Source: Sulfotelmatobacter sp963788225 | GTDB lineage: Bacteria > Acidobacteriota > Terriglobia > Terriglobales > Acidobacteriaceae | Direction of reading: 5' to 3' | DNA length: 64,000 nucleotides | Assembly (NCBI GenBank): GCA_963788225.1 | Contig: CAWBGI010000001.1 | Span: 992,001-1,056,000, forward strand | Shown here: piece after piece, positions 16,034-23,385 of the stretch | How positions within the stretch are numbered: position 1 is the first letter of the stretch | Layout of the letters: each line of letters opens with the position of its first letter | Notes under the pieces: model-generated | Databases searched by the model: none | Seen by the model: the letters and a program-made list of their open reading frames with translations, nothing else | Told to the model about the DNA's origin: nothing | Position numbers and translations under genes: made by a program

Positions 16034-16303
16034 ATGGTTTCTAAGTGTGCGAATCCCGCCTGCTCGGCCACGTTCCGCTATTTACATGACGGCACACTCT
16101 TCCATGTGGCAATCGAATCGGCCGCTCCGGAAAAAATGCCGAGTTACGAGACGCCCACCCTCGAGCGCTTCTGGCTCTGCGGCGAATGCTCGAGAAAAAT
16201 GACCGTCGTTTCTGATTCAGGCGGAATCCTGGTCGTGCCCATCGAACAGCGTTCCAAACCAGAAAGGCGAGCGATGCCAGCACGGCGCTGGGATTCAACT
16301 TGA
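16034..16303 (+). CDS. Small zinc-ribbon-like hypothetical protein
   Basis: An 89-residue protein with two cysteine pairs, CANPAC near residue 5 and CGECSRK near residue 50, spaced as in a zinc ribbon. The C-terminus is basic. The ATG at 16034 has GGAG six bases upstream. It sits 19 bp before the universal stress protein gene and after a Crp-type site, so the two are probably co-transcribed. Function unknown; a redox- or metal-linked role is a guess from context. Confidence 0.6.
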   Translation: MVSKCANPACSATFRYLHDGTLFHVAIESAAPEKMPSYETPTLERFWLCGECSRKMTVVSDSGGILVVPIEQRSKPERRAMPARRWDST

Positions 16304-16322
16304 CCACGAAGGAGGCGCCTAT

Positions 16323-17279
16323 ATGTCAGCCTTAACACAAATACTCGATCAGAAGCAGGCAATTGCATTCCGCCAGATCTTAATTGCCACAGACTTCTCC
16401 GATGCCTCACAACGAGCATTTGACTATGCCCTCGCGATTGCTCGCCGATACGGCTCCACGCTCTCCGTGGTGCACGCCATTCCGCCAGAGCCGTGGGACG
16501 AGATTCCGCTGGAACCGCTGCCCCGCGAACTGAACCGCCACTGGACTGAAGCCGAACAGAAGATGAACAGTCTCAGCCAGGACGCGGCGATGAAGTACGT
16601 AAAACATCATCTGTTGCTCGAACAAGGCCAAGTATGGGATGTGCTCGCTTCGGTAATTGAGCGTGAAGACGTTGATCTGCTGGTGCTCGGCACTCGCGGA
16701 CGGAGCGGACTGAAGAAACTCGCTCTGGGCTCGGTCGCAGAACAGGTCGTGCGCCAGGCAAAATGCCCTGTGCTCACGATTGGTCCTCACGTCCAGCCCA
16801 CTGCCTCGCGAACGATTGAGTTCACCCGTATCCTTTTTGCCACCGATTTCGGGCCGGCTTCGACCAAAGCATTTCCCTATGTTCTGTCTCTGGCACAGGA
16901 CTACCAGGCAAAGCTGGTGCTTCTGCATATGGTGTCCCTAATGCCCGGGACTGATCTCGGCCCGGCGGCTTACGGCCCATCGGCTTATGTGGCCGAACAA
17001 TATATGGACTGGCAGCAGACCGCACGGGAAAAGAGTGTGGAGAAATTGAAGCAGTTGCTTCCACCCAACGCGAAACTCGCGGCAGAGCCGGAGTACATTG
17101 CCGGAATGGATTTCCTGCCGGAAGGGATCCTGGACGCGGCGGCGAAACACGACATTGATTTGATTGTCATGGGCGCGAACCGGACGCCCTCCCCGCGCCT
17201 GACCGCGCACGTACCGTGGGCTCTCACGCATGAGGTGATCTGTCACTCCGAATGTCCGGTTTTGACTGTGAGGGATTGA
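16323..17279 (+). CDS. Tandem-domain universal stress protein
   Basis: A 318-residue protein with two UspA domains. Domain 1 (about 15-155) begins RQILIATDFSDASQRAF and has the ATP-binding pattern GTRGRSGLKKLALGSVAEQVV; domain 2 (about 165-318) begins RILFATDFGPASTKAF. In its C-terminal nucleotide loop the second domain has GANRTPSPRLTAHVPWALTHEVI, a changed motif, so probably only the first domain binds ATP in the usual way. Tandem Usps are common in oxygen-limitation and dormancy regulons. GGAGG lies upstream of the ATG. Confidence 0.9.
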   Translation: MSALTQILDQKQAIAFRQILIATDFSDASQRAFDYALAIARRYGSTLSVVHAIPPEPWDEIPLEPLPRELNRHWTEAEQKMNSLSQDAAMKYVKHHLLLEQGQVWDVLASVIEREDVDLLVLGTRGRSGLKKLALGSVAEQVVRQAKCPVLTIGPHVQPTASRTIEFTRILFATDFGPASTKAFPYVLSLAQDYQAKLVLLHMVSLMPGTDLGPAAYGPSAYVAEQYMDWQQTAREKSVEKLKQLLPPNAKLAAEPEYIAGMDFLPEGILDAAAKHDIDLIVMGANRTPSPRLTAHVPWALTHEVICHSECPVLTVRD

Positions 17280-17433
17280 GAAGGGCAACCCTAACAGGGG
17301 CAATGGTCTACTGGGTCAGGCTCCAACCATGAATGGTCAGCGGGGCTGAGAACCGCACTAACGCAGATCCGAACGGCTTGAGACTAAGCGCAACCGCACT
17401 CGAGCCTTAGACACACCGGGTGCCGTCGGGAGA

Positions 17434-17449
17434 TGTGATTCCAATCACA
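17434..17449. promoter_or_regulatory. Perfect Crp-type site TGTGATTCCAATCACA with class II spacing
   Basis: A perfect TGTGA-N6-TCACA palindrome. A candidate -10, TATGAG, lies at 17470-17475 on the plus strand, putting the site centre at about -41. The unit leads to the Cys-rich gene at 17517. Sixth of seven sites. Confidence 0.65.
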
Positions 17450-17516
17450 CCGCCTTGTGACATTCGTCCTATGAGCCTCGCCAGCGCGCTGGCAAGATAG
17501 CGTTTGAGGTTAGGCC

Positions 17517-17888
17517 ATGTCGAACAACAATCGCGATCTTCTTGAAACCTTGCGCTTCGAGTTGAAATTCCTCGAAGACGGTGGGTATGGCCGCTCGCCC
17601 CATGCACCCTGGCGCGCTCCGTACATTTTCGAAGATTCTCCGTCGTGCTTGAACTTCAGCGATCCCGCCCGGCCGCATCCCTGTAGCGAATGCCTGCTGA
17701 CCGGGCTTGTTCCCCCGGAACAGCGGAAGCAAGACGTGCCATGCCGGTTCATTCCGCTGAATGACAAAGGCGAGACTGTGGATTTCCTCTACCGCACCGC
17801 CACGCAAATAGAATTGGAAGAGGCTCTTGGCGATTGGCTAAAACGGGAAATCAGCCGGCTCGAAAAAGATCAAGCCGAAGTGGCATAG
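17517..17888 (+). CDS. Cys-containing hypothetical protein under a Crp-type site
   Basis: A 123-residue soluble protein with no family I recognise. It has four cysteines in the middle (SPSCLNF, HPCSECLL and VPCRF, about residues 43-79), suggesting a metal or Fe-S site, and a charged C-terminal helix. The N-terminal FELKFLEDGGYGRSPHAPWRAP block looks conserved. It lies alone behind the best Crp-type promoter in the window and next to the regulator gene, so it is probably a direct target with a role in low-oxygen or nitrosative stress. That role is inferred from position only. Confidence 0.65.
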   Translation: MSNNNRDLLETLRFELKFLEDGGYGRSPHAPWRAPYIFEDSPSCLNFSDPARPHPCSECLLTGLVPPEQRKQDVPCRFIPLNDKGETVDFLYRTATQIELEEALGDWLKREISRLEKDQAEVA

Positions 17889-17938
17889 CGAGCACCGGCG
17901 ATTCGCGGGGCGGCGAAAACGGACAGGGAGCCGGATCG

Positions 17939-18655
17939 TCAGGAGTGGACCATTTTCTCTAGCGCGGCCTTGTTGCGGATAACCAGAGTCGCGCCCTTTA
18001 ACTGCAGCAATTGCCGCTTCTTGAAATCGGAGAACAGACGGCTCACGGTTTCACGCGTCGTGCCGATCATCTCCGCGATCTCCACGTGCGTAAGTGTCAT
18101 CTTCACATGCAGCGGCTCGCCGTTGCCCGAGCCCGTATTGCACCACCCCAGCAGCAATCTCGCGAATTTTTCCGAAGGGGACGTGGTGAGCCCCAGGGTG
18201 CGAATCTCTTCATACGCCGCATAGTAATTGCGGCTCAATTGCTCCGCCACCCGCACTGCCACTTCTCCATGTTCGCGCAAGAAATGCAGCAACGCATCGC
18301 GGGTAATGAAATTAGCCTGGCCCGGTTCCATCATTTCGGCCGTCACTTCATAAGGCCGGTTGGAAATCGTAGCGTTGAGGCCGAGAACGTCTCCCGCTTC
18401 CGAGATTTTGGTAATGATGGTCTTGCCTTCCGCCGATGACGTCGAAAGTTTCGCCTTCCCCGCGCAAAGCACAAATATGCCGCGTGGCTGTTGCCCCTCG
18501 ATAAACAGCATCGCGGACTTTGGATAGACCGCGGTAGAGCGGATCTCGTTCAGCCTGTGCACCGCTGCCTCCGGCAGGTTGCAGAACAGATGTTCTTCCC
18601 GCACCGGGCAGGTCAGGCAGTTATCGAGGATATTCAGGCCGTAGGGAGCGCGCAT
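17939..18655 (-). CDS. Crp/Fnr-family transcriptional regulator with N-terminal cysteines
   Basis: A 238-residue regulator with a cyclic-nucleotide-binding-like beta roll (about 25-140), a dimer helix and a winged helix-turn-helix. The recognition helix TTRETVSRLFSDF carries the R-E-x3-R pattern that in E. coli Crp reads GTGA, matching the palindromes around this gene. The N-terminus has NCLTCPVREEHLFC (C13, C16, C25) and a further C64, similar in spirit to the Fe-S cysteines of Fnr but with different spacing. The ATG at 18655 is chosen over an upstream GTG because GGAAG precedes it and the likely promoter starts near 18669. It sits back to back with the OsmC gene across a Crp-type site, suggesting autoregulation. 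Confidence 0.9.
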   Translation of the reverse strand: MRAPYGLNILDNCLTCPVREEHLFCNLPEAAVHRLNEIRSTAVYPKSAMLFIEGQQPRGIFVLCAGKAKLSTSSAEGKTIITKISEAGDVLGLNATISNRPYEVTAEMMEPGQANFITRDALLHFLREHGEVAVRVAEQLSRNYYAAYEEIRTLGLTTSPSEKFARLLLGWCNTGSGNGEPLHVKMTLTHVEIAEMIGTTRETVSRLFSDFKKRQLLQLKGATLVIRNKAALEKMVHS

Positions 18656-18675
18656 GCACACTTCCGTCTGCACGA

Positions 18676-18681
18676 ATTGTA
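18676..18681 (-). promoter_or_regulatory. Candidate -10 box TACAAT of the crp/fnr gene
   Basis: Minus-strand TACAAT would start transcription near 18669, 14 bases before the ATG at 18655. The Crp-type palindrome centred at 18702.5 then sits near -33, over the -35 region, which would suit repression or tight autoregulation. Confidence 0.45.
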
Positions 18682-18695
18682 TCACCCATCAGGTC

Positions 18696-18709
18696 GTGAT
18701 CAAGATCAC
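18696..18709. promoter_or_regulatory. Crp/Fnr-type site GTGATCAAGATCAC at the regulator promoter
   Basis: GTGA-N6-TCAC palindrome between the Crp/Fnr gene (minus) and the OsmC gene (plus). Rightmost of the seven sites; its place overlapping the regulator promoter suggests autoregulation. Confidence 0.65.
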
Positions 18710-18861
18710 CTGAGACCGTGACTTCAAGCATGGTCCGCAAAGCCCTCTGCGAAGAGAATTCACGTAAGCAGGGGACCCCTGAGGGTACCGGGGCGGAGTT
18801 CGAGTCATTGATGCAGGCCGTGATTTTGAAATGCGCGAATGCGCAGGAAGGCGATGACACC

Positions 18862-19320
18862 ATGGAGGATGCACATCGGTTTCGCGTGGAAGCCTGGTGG
18901 GCCTCTGGCCGCACTGGTATTGCAAAATCCAGTTCCGCGCCCAATGTGATTCATTTCACTTCACCTCCGGCCTTCGGCGGCCTGGAGGGCCGATGGACGC
19001 CGGAGGACTTGCTGCTGGGCGCCATCGCCAGTTGCTTTACCACCACCTTCCGCACCCTGGCGGAATACTCAAAGTTTGACTACACCGACCTGCAGGTGGA
19101 AGTGGAAGCCGTGGTCAGCAAGCGTGAGACGGGCGACGGCATCGCCGATCTCTCCATTCGCGCAAATCTGATCATTTCCCGGGAAGACGAGCAACCGCGC
19201 GCGCTCAAGCTCCTGCATAAAGCCAAGGGTCTCTGCCTGGTATTGCGCACGCTGGCGATTGAGCAGACATTTGAACCAGTCGTGAAGATCACCGCGTCCG
19301 CTGCCGGGCGTCCGGCGTAA
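18862..19320 (+). CDS. OsmC/Ohr family protein
   Basis: A 152-residue protein of the OsmC superfamily. The block WTPEDLLLGAIASCFTTTFRTLAEY carries the second of the family's two redox cysteines (in IASC), and a Cys near the C-terminal helix (KAKGLCLVLRTLA) matches the other conserved helix region. OsmC-type proteins reduce organic hydroperoxides with thiols. The ATG at 18862 follows AGGAAGG; earlier in-frame starts exist (for example 18811) but add residues unlike the family. It is divergent from the Crp/Fnr gene and shares its Crp-type site. Confidence 0.82.
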   Translation: MEDAHRFRVEAWWASGRTGIAKSSSAPNVIHFTSPPAFGGLEGRWTPEDLLLGAIASCFTTTFRTLAEYSKFDYTDLQVEVEAVVSKRETGDGIADLSIRANLIISREDEQPRALKLLHKAKGLCLVLRTLAIEQTFEPVVKITASAAGRPA

Positions 19321-19495
19321 CCGTTTCACCACGCAAACGGTACTGATAATGCCGCGCGGGGGCGAAAAGATGGTTGCCGGCTAAGCAGTTGCGTTGTCTC
19401 GAAGCCCTAACGGAATCCCAAACATTCTCGGATAGTCTATCCTTGTCCTTGAGTGGCGGGTTTCGCCGCAGCTGGTTAGGGCATGAGGTGGCTTT

Positions 19496-22249
19496 ATGGG
19501 TTCGACCGAGGCAGGTCTCGTTGGACAACCGCCAAGCGCAGAGCAGCCGCCGTCCCCACCGAAATACGGCCTGGACGCCATGTTCACTCCTGGCTCGGTG
19601 GCCGTCATCGGCGCCACCGATCGTCCCGGCACAGTGGGCCGAACCGTTCTGGAAAATCTGCTGCATAGCCGTTACCACGGTAAAGTGTATGCCGTAAATG
19701 CGAAGCGTGAGGAAGTGCTCGGGGTCAAAGCTTATCGGAGCATTCGCGACATTCCACCGCCGGTGGATTTAGCCATAGTTGCCACGCCGGCGTTAAGCGT
19801 CCCCCAACTCGTCGGCGAGTGCGTCAACGCGGGCGTCAAATCCGCCGTTGTGATTTCCGCTGGATTCAAGGAGCGTGGCGCGGAAGGAGCCGCACTCGAA
19901 GGCCAGATCAAGGAGCAATTGCGCCGCGGTTCCATGCGCTTGATTGGTCCCAACTGCCTGGGCGTCATGAACCCGGCGATCGGACTCAATGCCACCTTCG
20001 CCAAAGATGCGCCGCGCGCCGGCAACGTCGCGTTCCTGAGTCAGAGTGGAGCGCTTCTCAGCGCCATCCTCGACTGGAGCCAGCGTGAGGAAGTAAGCTT
20101 CAGCGCCATCATCTCAACTGGCTCCATGCTCGATGTTAGCTGGGGCGATTTGATCTACTACTTCGGTGACGATCCCCACACCAAGAGCATTCTGCTCTAC
20201 ATGGAATCCATCGGAGATGCGCGTTCGTTTTTGTCCGCCGCTCGTGAAGTCGCACTCACCAAGCCAATCATCGTAATAAAATCCGGCCGCTCGGAGGCTG
20301 GCACGCGCGCCGCCGCCTCGCATACCGGCTCCCTCACCGGCAGTGATGAAGTGCTCGAGGCAGCCTTCCGCCGCTCTGGAGTTCTTCGCGTCCACAATAT
20401 CGCCGATCTCTTTTATATGGCGGAAGTGCTCGGCCGCCAGCCTCGCCCCAAGGGTCCTCGTCTTACCGTTCTGACCAACGCCGGCGGGCCCGGAGTCTTG
20501 GCCACAGACTCACTCGTAGCCAACGGCGGAGAACTGGCCGACCTTTCCCCCGACAGCCTGAACCGCCTGAATGAGTTCCTTCCCGCCCACTGGAGCCACA
20601 ACAATCCCATCGACATTCTTGGCGACGCCGACGCAGACCGCTACGCCCGCTCCATCGAAATTGCTTCGCAGGATCCCAACAGCGATGGCCTGCTGGTCAT
20701 CCTCGCCCCGCAAGGAATGACCGACCCAAGCCAGATTGCAGAACGCCTGAAGCCCTACGCCAAGGGATATGACAAGCCCGTTCTTGCCAGTTGGATGGGC
20801 GGTAACAGCGTTGCCGCCGGCGAAGCCACCCTGAATCAGGCGGGCATTCCCACCTTTGCTTATCCCGACACTGCGGCGCGCGCCTTCACCTACATGTGGC
20901 GCTATACCTATAACCTGCGCGGACTCTACGAAACTCCTACCCTCACCGAACACTCTGAGCTGGCGATCGCCTCCCGCAGTCAGGTCGAGCAGACGATCCA
21001 GAATGCGCGCAACCACGGCCGCGTCCTGCTCAACGAACTGGAATCGAAGCAGCTACTGTCGCTCTATGAAATCCCCATCGTGGAGACGCGCTTCGCGGCC
21101 AGCGCAGACAAAGCGGTCAGTCTCGCTGCAGAAATCGGCTATCCGGTTGTGCTGAAGGTGGTCGCCAAGACCATCACGCACAAATCGGATGTAGGCGGAG
21201 TCAAACTGAACTTGAAAGACGAAGCCGCAGTCCGCTCTGCTTATCTCGCCATTCAGTCGTCCGTTGCGGAGAAAGTCGGCCCCGATCAATTCAACGGCGT
21301 CACTGTCCAACCCATGGTGAAGCTGGATGGCTACGAATTAATTCTCGGTAGCATCGTCGATCAGCAGTTCGGACCTGTAATCTTATTCGGCTCCGGTGGC
21401 CAACTCGTCGAAGTGTATCGCGACCGCGCCCTGGCTCTTCCGCCCCTCAACACAACTCTCGCTCAAAGAATGATGGAGCAAACCCTCGTCTTCACTGCCT
21501 TGAAGGGAGTGCGTGGACGCAAGCCGGTCAACATGGCCGCCCTGGAGCATCTGTTAGTCCGCTTCAGCCGCCTCGTGCTGGAACAGCCGTGGATCGCGGA
21601 AATTGACATCAATCCCCTGCTGGCTTCCCCGGAGCGCCTGCTGGCCCTCGACGCCAGAATCGTGCTGCACGGCCCCGGCGTAACCCTTGATCAGTTGCCC
21701 AAGCCCGCCATTCGCCCCTACCCTTTGCAATACGTCTCGCAGTGGACGATGAAGGACGGAAATCAGGTAACCATCCGCCCCATCCGCCCGGAAGACGAAC
21801 CGCTGATGGTCAAGTTTCACGAGACACTCTCCGATCGCAGCGTCTATTTGCGCTTCTTCTCCTCCCTCAGCCTTAGCCGGCGGGTCGCACATGAACGCCT
21901 CTTGCGCATTTGTTTCGGCGATTACGACCGCGAAATGGCCCTGGTCGCCGAACGCACAGATCCCGGCACGGCCGAACGCAGAATCATCGCCGTCGGGCGC
22001 ATGAGCAAACTTCACGCCGGCAGCGAAGCGGAGGTCGCCGCGCTGGTTTCGGATCAGTATCAAAAACTCGGACTCGGATATGAACTTGTCCACCGCCTGG
22101 TGCAGGTCGCCCGCGATGAGAAGCTGAGCCACTTATCCGCCGAAATGTTGACAGACAACATCGGGATGCAACTCGTCTTCAGGCGCAATGGCTTTCGCAT
22201 TCGCGCCGACGAAGATCTGACCTCAGTCCGCGCCTTCCTGGACCTCTGA
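19496..22249 (+). CDS. ADP-forming acyl-CoA synthetase (alpha-beta fusion) with C-terminal GNAT domain
   Basis: A 917-residue cytoplasmic protein. It has a CoA-binding domain (about 25-120, GSVAVIGATDRPGTVG), succinyl-CoA-ligase-like domains (about 150-460, LIGPNCLGVMNP, SQSGALLSAILDWS), an ATP-grasp domain (about 480-720) and a GNAT acetyltransferase (about 750-905, with QKLGLGYELVHRLVQVAR as acetyl-CoA loop). The same order occurs in protein acetyltransferase PatZ/Pka. Unlike what is reported for some Pat proteins, the phosphorylated His of active ADP-forming enzymes is kept in ASHTGSLTGSDE (near residue 274). It may therefore make ATP from acyl-CoA, acetylate proteins, or both. GAGG precedes the ATG. 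A 13-base palindrome (19430-19442) lies upstream. Confidence 0.88.
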   Translation: MGSTEAGLVGQPPSAEQPPSPPKYGLDAMFTPGSVAVIGATDRPGTVGRTVLENLLHSRYHGKVYAVNAKREEVLGVKAYRSIRDIPPPVDLAIVATPALSVPQLVGECVNAGVKSAVVISAGFKERGAEGAALEGQIKEQLRRGSMRLIGPNCLGVMNPAIGLNATFAKDAPRAGNVAFLSQSGALLSAILDWSQREEVSFSAIISTGSMLDVSWGDLIYYFGDDPHTKSILLYMESIGDARSFLSAAREVALTKPIIVIKSGRSEAGTRAAASHTGSLTGSDEVLEAAFRRSGVLRVHNIADLFYMAEVLGRQPRPKGPRLTVLTNAGGPGVLATDSLVANGGELADLSPDSLNRLNEFLPAHWSHNNPIDILGDADADRYARSIEIASQDPNSDGLLVILAPQGMTDPSQIAERLKPYAKGYDKPVLASWMGGNSVAAGEATLNQAGIPTFAYPDTAARAFTYMWRYTYNLRGLYETPTLTEHSELAIASRSQVEQTIQNARNHGRVLLNELESKQLLSLYEIPIVETRFAASADKAVSLAAEIGYPVVLKVVAKTITHKSDVGGVKLNLKDEAAVRSAYLAIQSSVAEKVGPDQFNGVTVQPMVKLDGYELILGSIVDQQFGPVILFGSGGQLVEVYRDRALALPPLNTTLAQRMMEQTLVFTALKGVRGRKPVNMAALEHLLVRFSRLVLEQPWIAEIDINPLLASPERLLALDARIVLHGPGVTLDQLPKPAIRPYPLQYVSQWTMKDGNQVTIRPIRPEDEPLMVKFHETLSDRSVYLRFFSSLSLSRRVAHERLLRICFGDYDREMALVAERTDPGTAERRIIAVGRMSKLHAGSEAEVAALVSDQYQKLGLGYELVHRLVQVARDEKLSHLSAEMLTDNIGMQLVFRRNGFRIRADEDLTSVRAFLDL

Positions 22250-22279
22250 TTGAAATAATACAACCTGTAGTGGTATATT
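22250..22279 (+). promoter_or_regulatory. Sigma-70-type promoter of the DUF433/DUF5615 pair
   Basis: TTGAAA (22250-22255), an 18-base spacer and TATATT (22274-22279) lie directly after the preceding stop codon and 20 bases before the next ATG. The spacer contains an imperfect inverted repeat (TACAAC / GTGGTA) that could serve as an antitoxin operator. Confidence 0.55.
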
Positions 22280-22298
22280 TATTAAGGAGAGACCGTAC

Positions 22299-22907
22299 AT
22301 GACTGAACTTTTCTCCGTAAACGAGGTTGCCGCAATCGCCGAAGTTTCACCCGAAACGATTCGGACGGCTCTGGAAAAGAAATCCGTAACCCCTTCGCGC
22401 AAACGTAAGACCGGCAAAGCGGTGCGCCATCAGTTCTCCGTTGGCGACGTTCTATTCGTCAAGTTGCTGGCTGAATTCCCTTTTCCCTTGAGCAAGCAGG
22501 ACAAACATTCGCTCGCCCACATCCTGGCTCGGGGAAACCGGAAAGCATCGCCCTGGTCCATGGAAGGCGTTGATCTCATCTATCGCTCTGGGGATGTGCA
22601 AATATTCGTCCAGTGTAAATCGCTTCGCGAGACCATAGACCGGAATTTGGCAGCCTATCGCTGGGGCAGAAGGCGAGTCGTATCGTCGCCCGAAGTCCTG
22701 GGAGGAGAGCCTGTTTTCCGTGGAACGCGCGTTCCGCTGCAGCACGTGGCATCGCTGTTTCGAAAGGGCGTTTCGCAAAAGGAAATCACCGAGGACTTTC
22801 CGCAACTCAGCGCGCGGGACCTGGCATTCGCCCGGCTATTCTCACGCTTTGGCAAAAGGCCCGGACGTCCTAGAAAACGACTGCTCATGCGGAGGAAGGC
22901 CGTGTAG
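22299..22907 (+). CDS. DUF433 antitoxin-like protein with N-terminal HTH
   Basis: A 202-residue protein. The N-terminus (FSVNEVAAIAEVSPETIRTALEKK) is a MerR/excisionase-type helix-turn-helix; the C-terminal ~75 residues (SSPEVLGGEPVFRGTRVPLQ, SQKEITEDFPQLSARDL) are a DUF433 domain. DUF433 proteins are the usual partners of DUF5615 PIN-like toxins (VapB45-type). The next gene starts two bases after its stop, as expected for a toxin-antitoxin operon. It probably represses its own promoter just upstream. Confidence 0.85.
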   Translation: MTELFSVNEVAAIAEVSPETIRTALEKKSVTPSRKRKTGKAVRHQFSVGDVLFVKLLAEFPFPLSKQDKHSLAHILARGNRKASPWSMEGVDLIYRSGDVQIFVQCKSLRETIDRNLAAYRWGRRRVVSSPEVLGGEPVFRGTRVPLQHVASLFRKGVSQKEITEDFPQLSARDLAFARLFSRFGKRPGRPRKRLLMRRKAV

Positions 22908-22909
22908 TC

Positions 22910-23287
22910 ATGCGACTTCTGCTGGATGAGAATATCTCGCCAGCATTAGTCAGCCGGTTGGCTGAAGTTGGAGTTTACGCTCAATCTGTACCGCATGTCG
23001 GCTTGGCTGGCCGCGCAGATCGCGCCGTATGGCAATATGCGCTGGATCGCGACTTTGCTGTAGTGACGGTGAATGCACGCGATTTCATCGAACTCCTCGA
23101 TGTCGCCGTGCATCCTGGTTTGATTGTCTTGCGCGAGAGTGGTTTAAGCCGGGAGGAACAATGGGAACGTATCAAGCCGGTCATCGATTACGGGCAGGAT
23201 TCGGGCGGTCGGGACTTCCTGCTCAATAAGCTTGTCGAGGTTACTGGCGCGGGAAAATTTGAGGCACGAGATATTCCTCTGCCGTAG
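22910..23287 (+). CDS. DUF5615 PIN-like toxin
   Basis: A 125-residue protein starting MRLLLDENISPALVSRL, the hallmark of DUF5615 (Mut7-C/PIN-like) proteins. Acidic residues at D6/E7, then VTVNARDFIELLD with a central Asp, form the presumed metal site of a PIN-type RNase. It is encoded two bases after the DUF433 antitoxin. It is slightly longer than typical (about 110), with an extra C-terminal tail. Toxin activity is inferred from family and pairing. Confidence 0.85.
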   Translation: MRLLLDENISPALVSRLAEVGVYAQSVPHVGLAGRADRAVWQYALDRDFAVVTVNARDFIELLDVAVHPGLIVLRESGLSREEQWERIKPVIDYGQDSGGRDFLLNKLVEVTGAGKFEARDIPLP

Positions 23288-23385
23288 AGTTATTGTCTTG
23301 TACCAAAACCTTCCCCCTGTTGTACTCCCGTAACCAGCCATCCGATGCATCCGCCTCAGCCCGTGTGTATATTTGAAAATGATTC

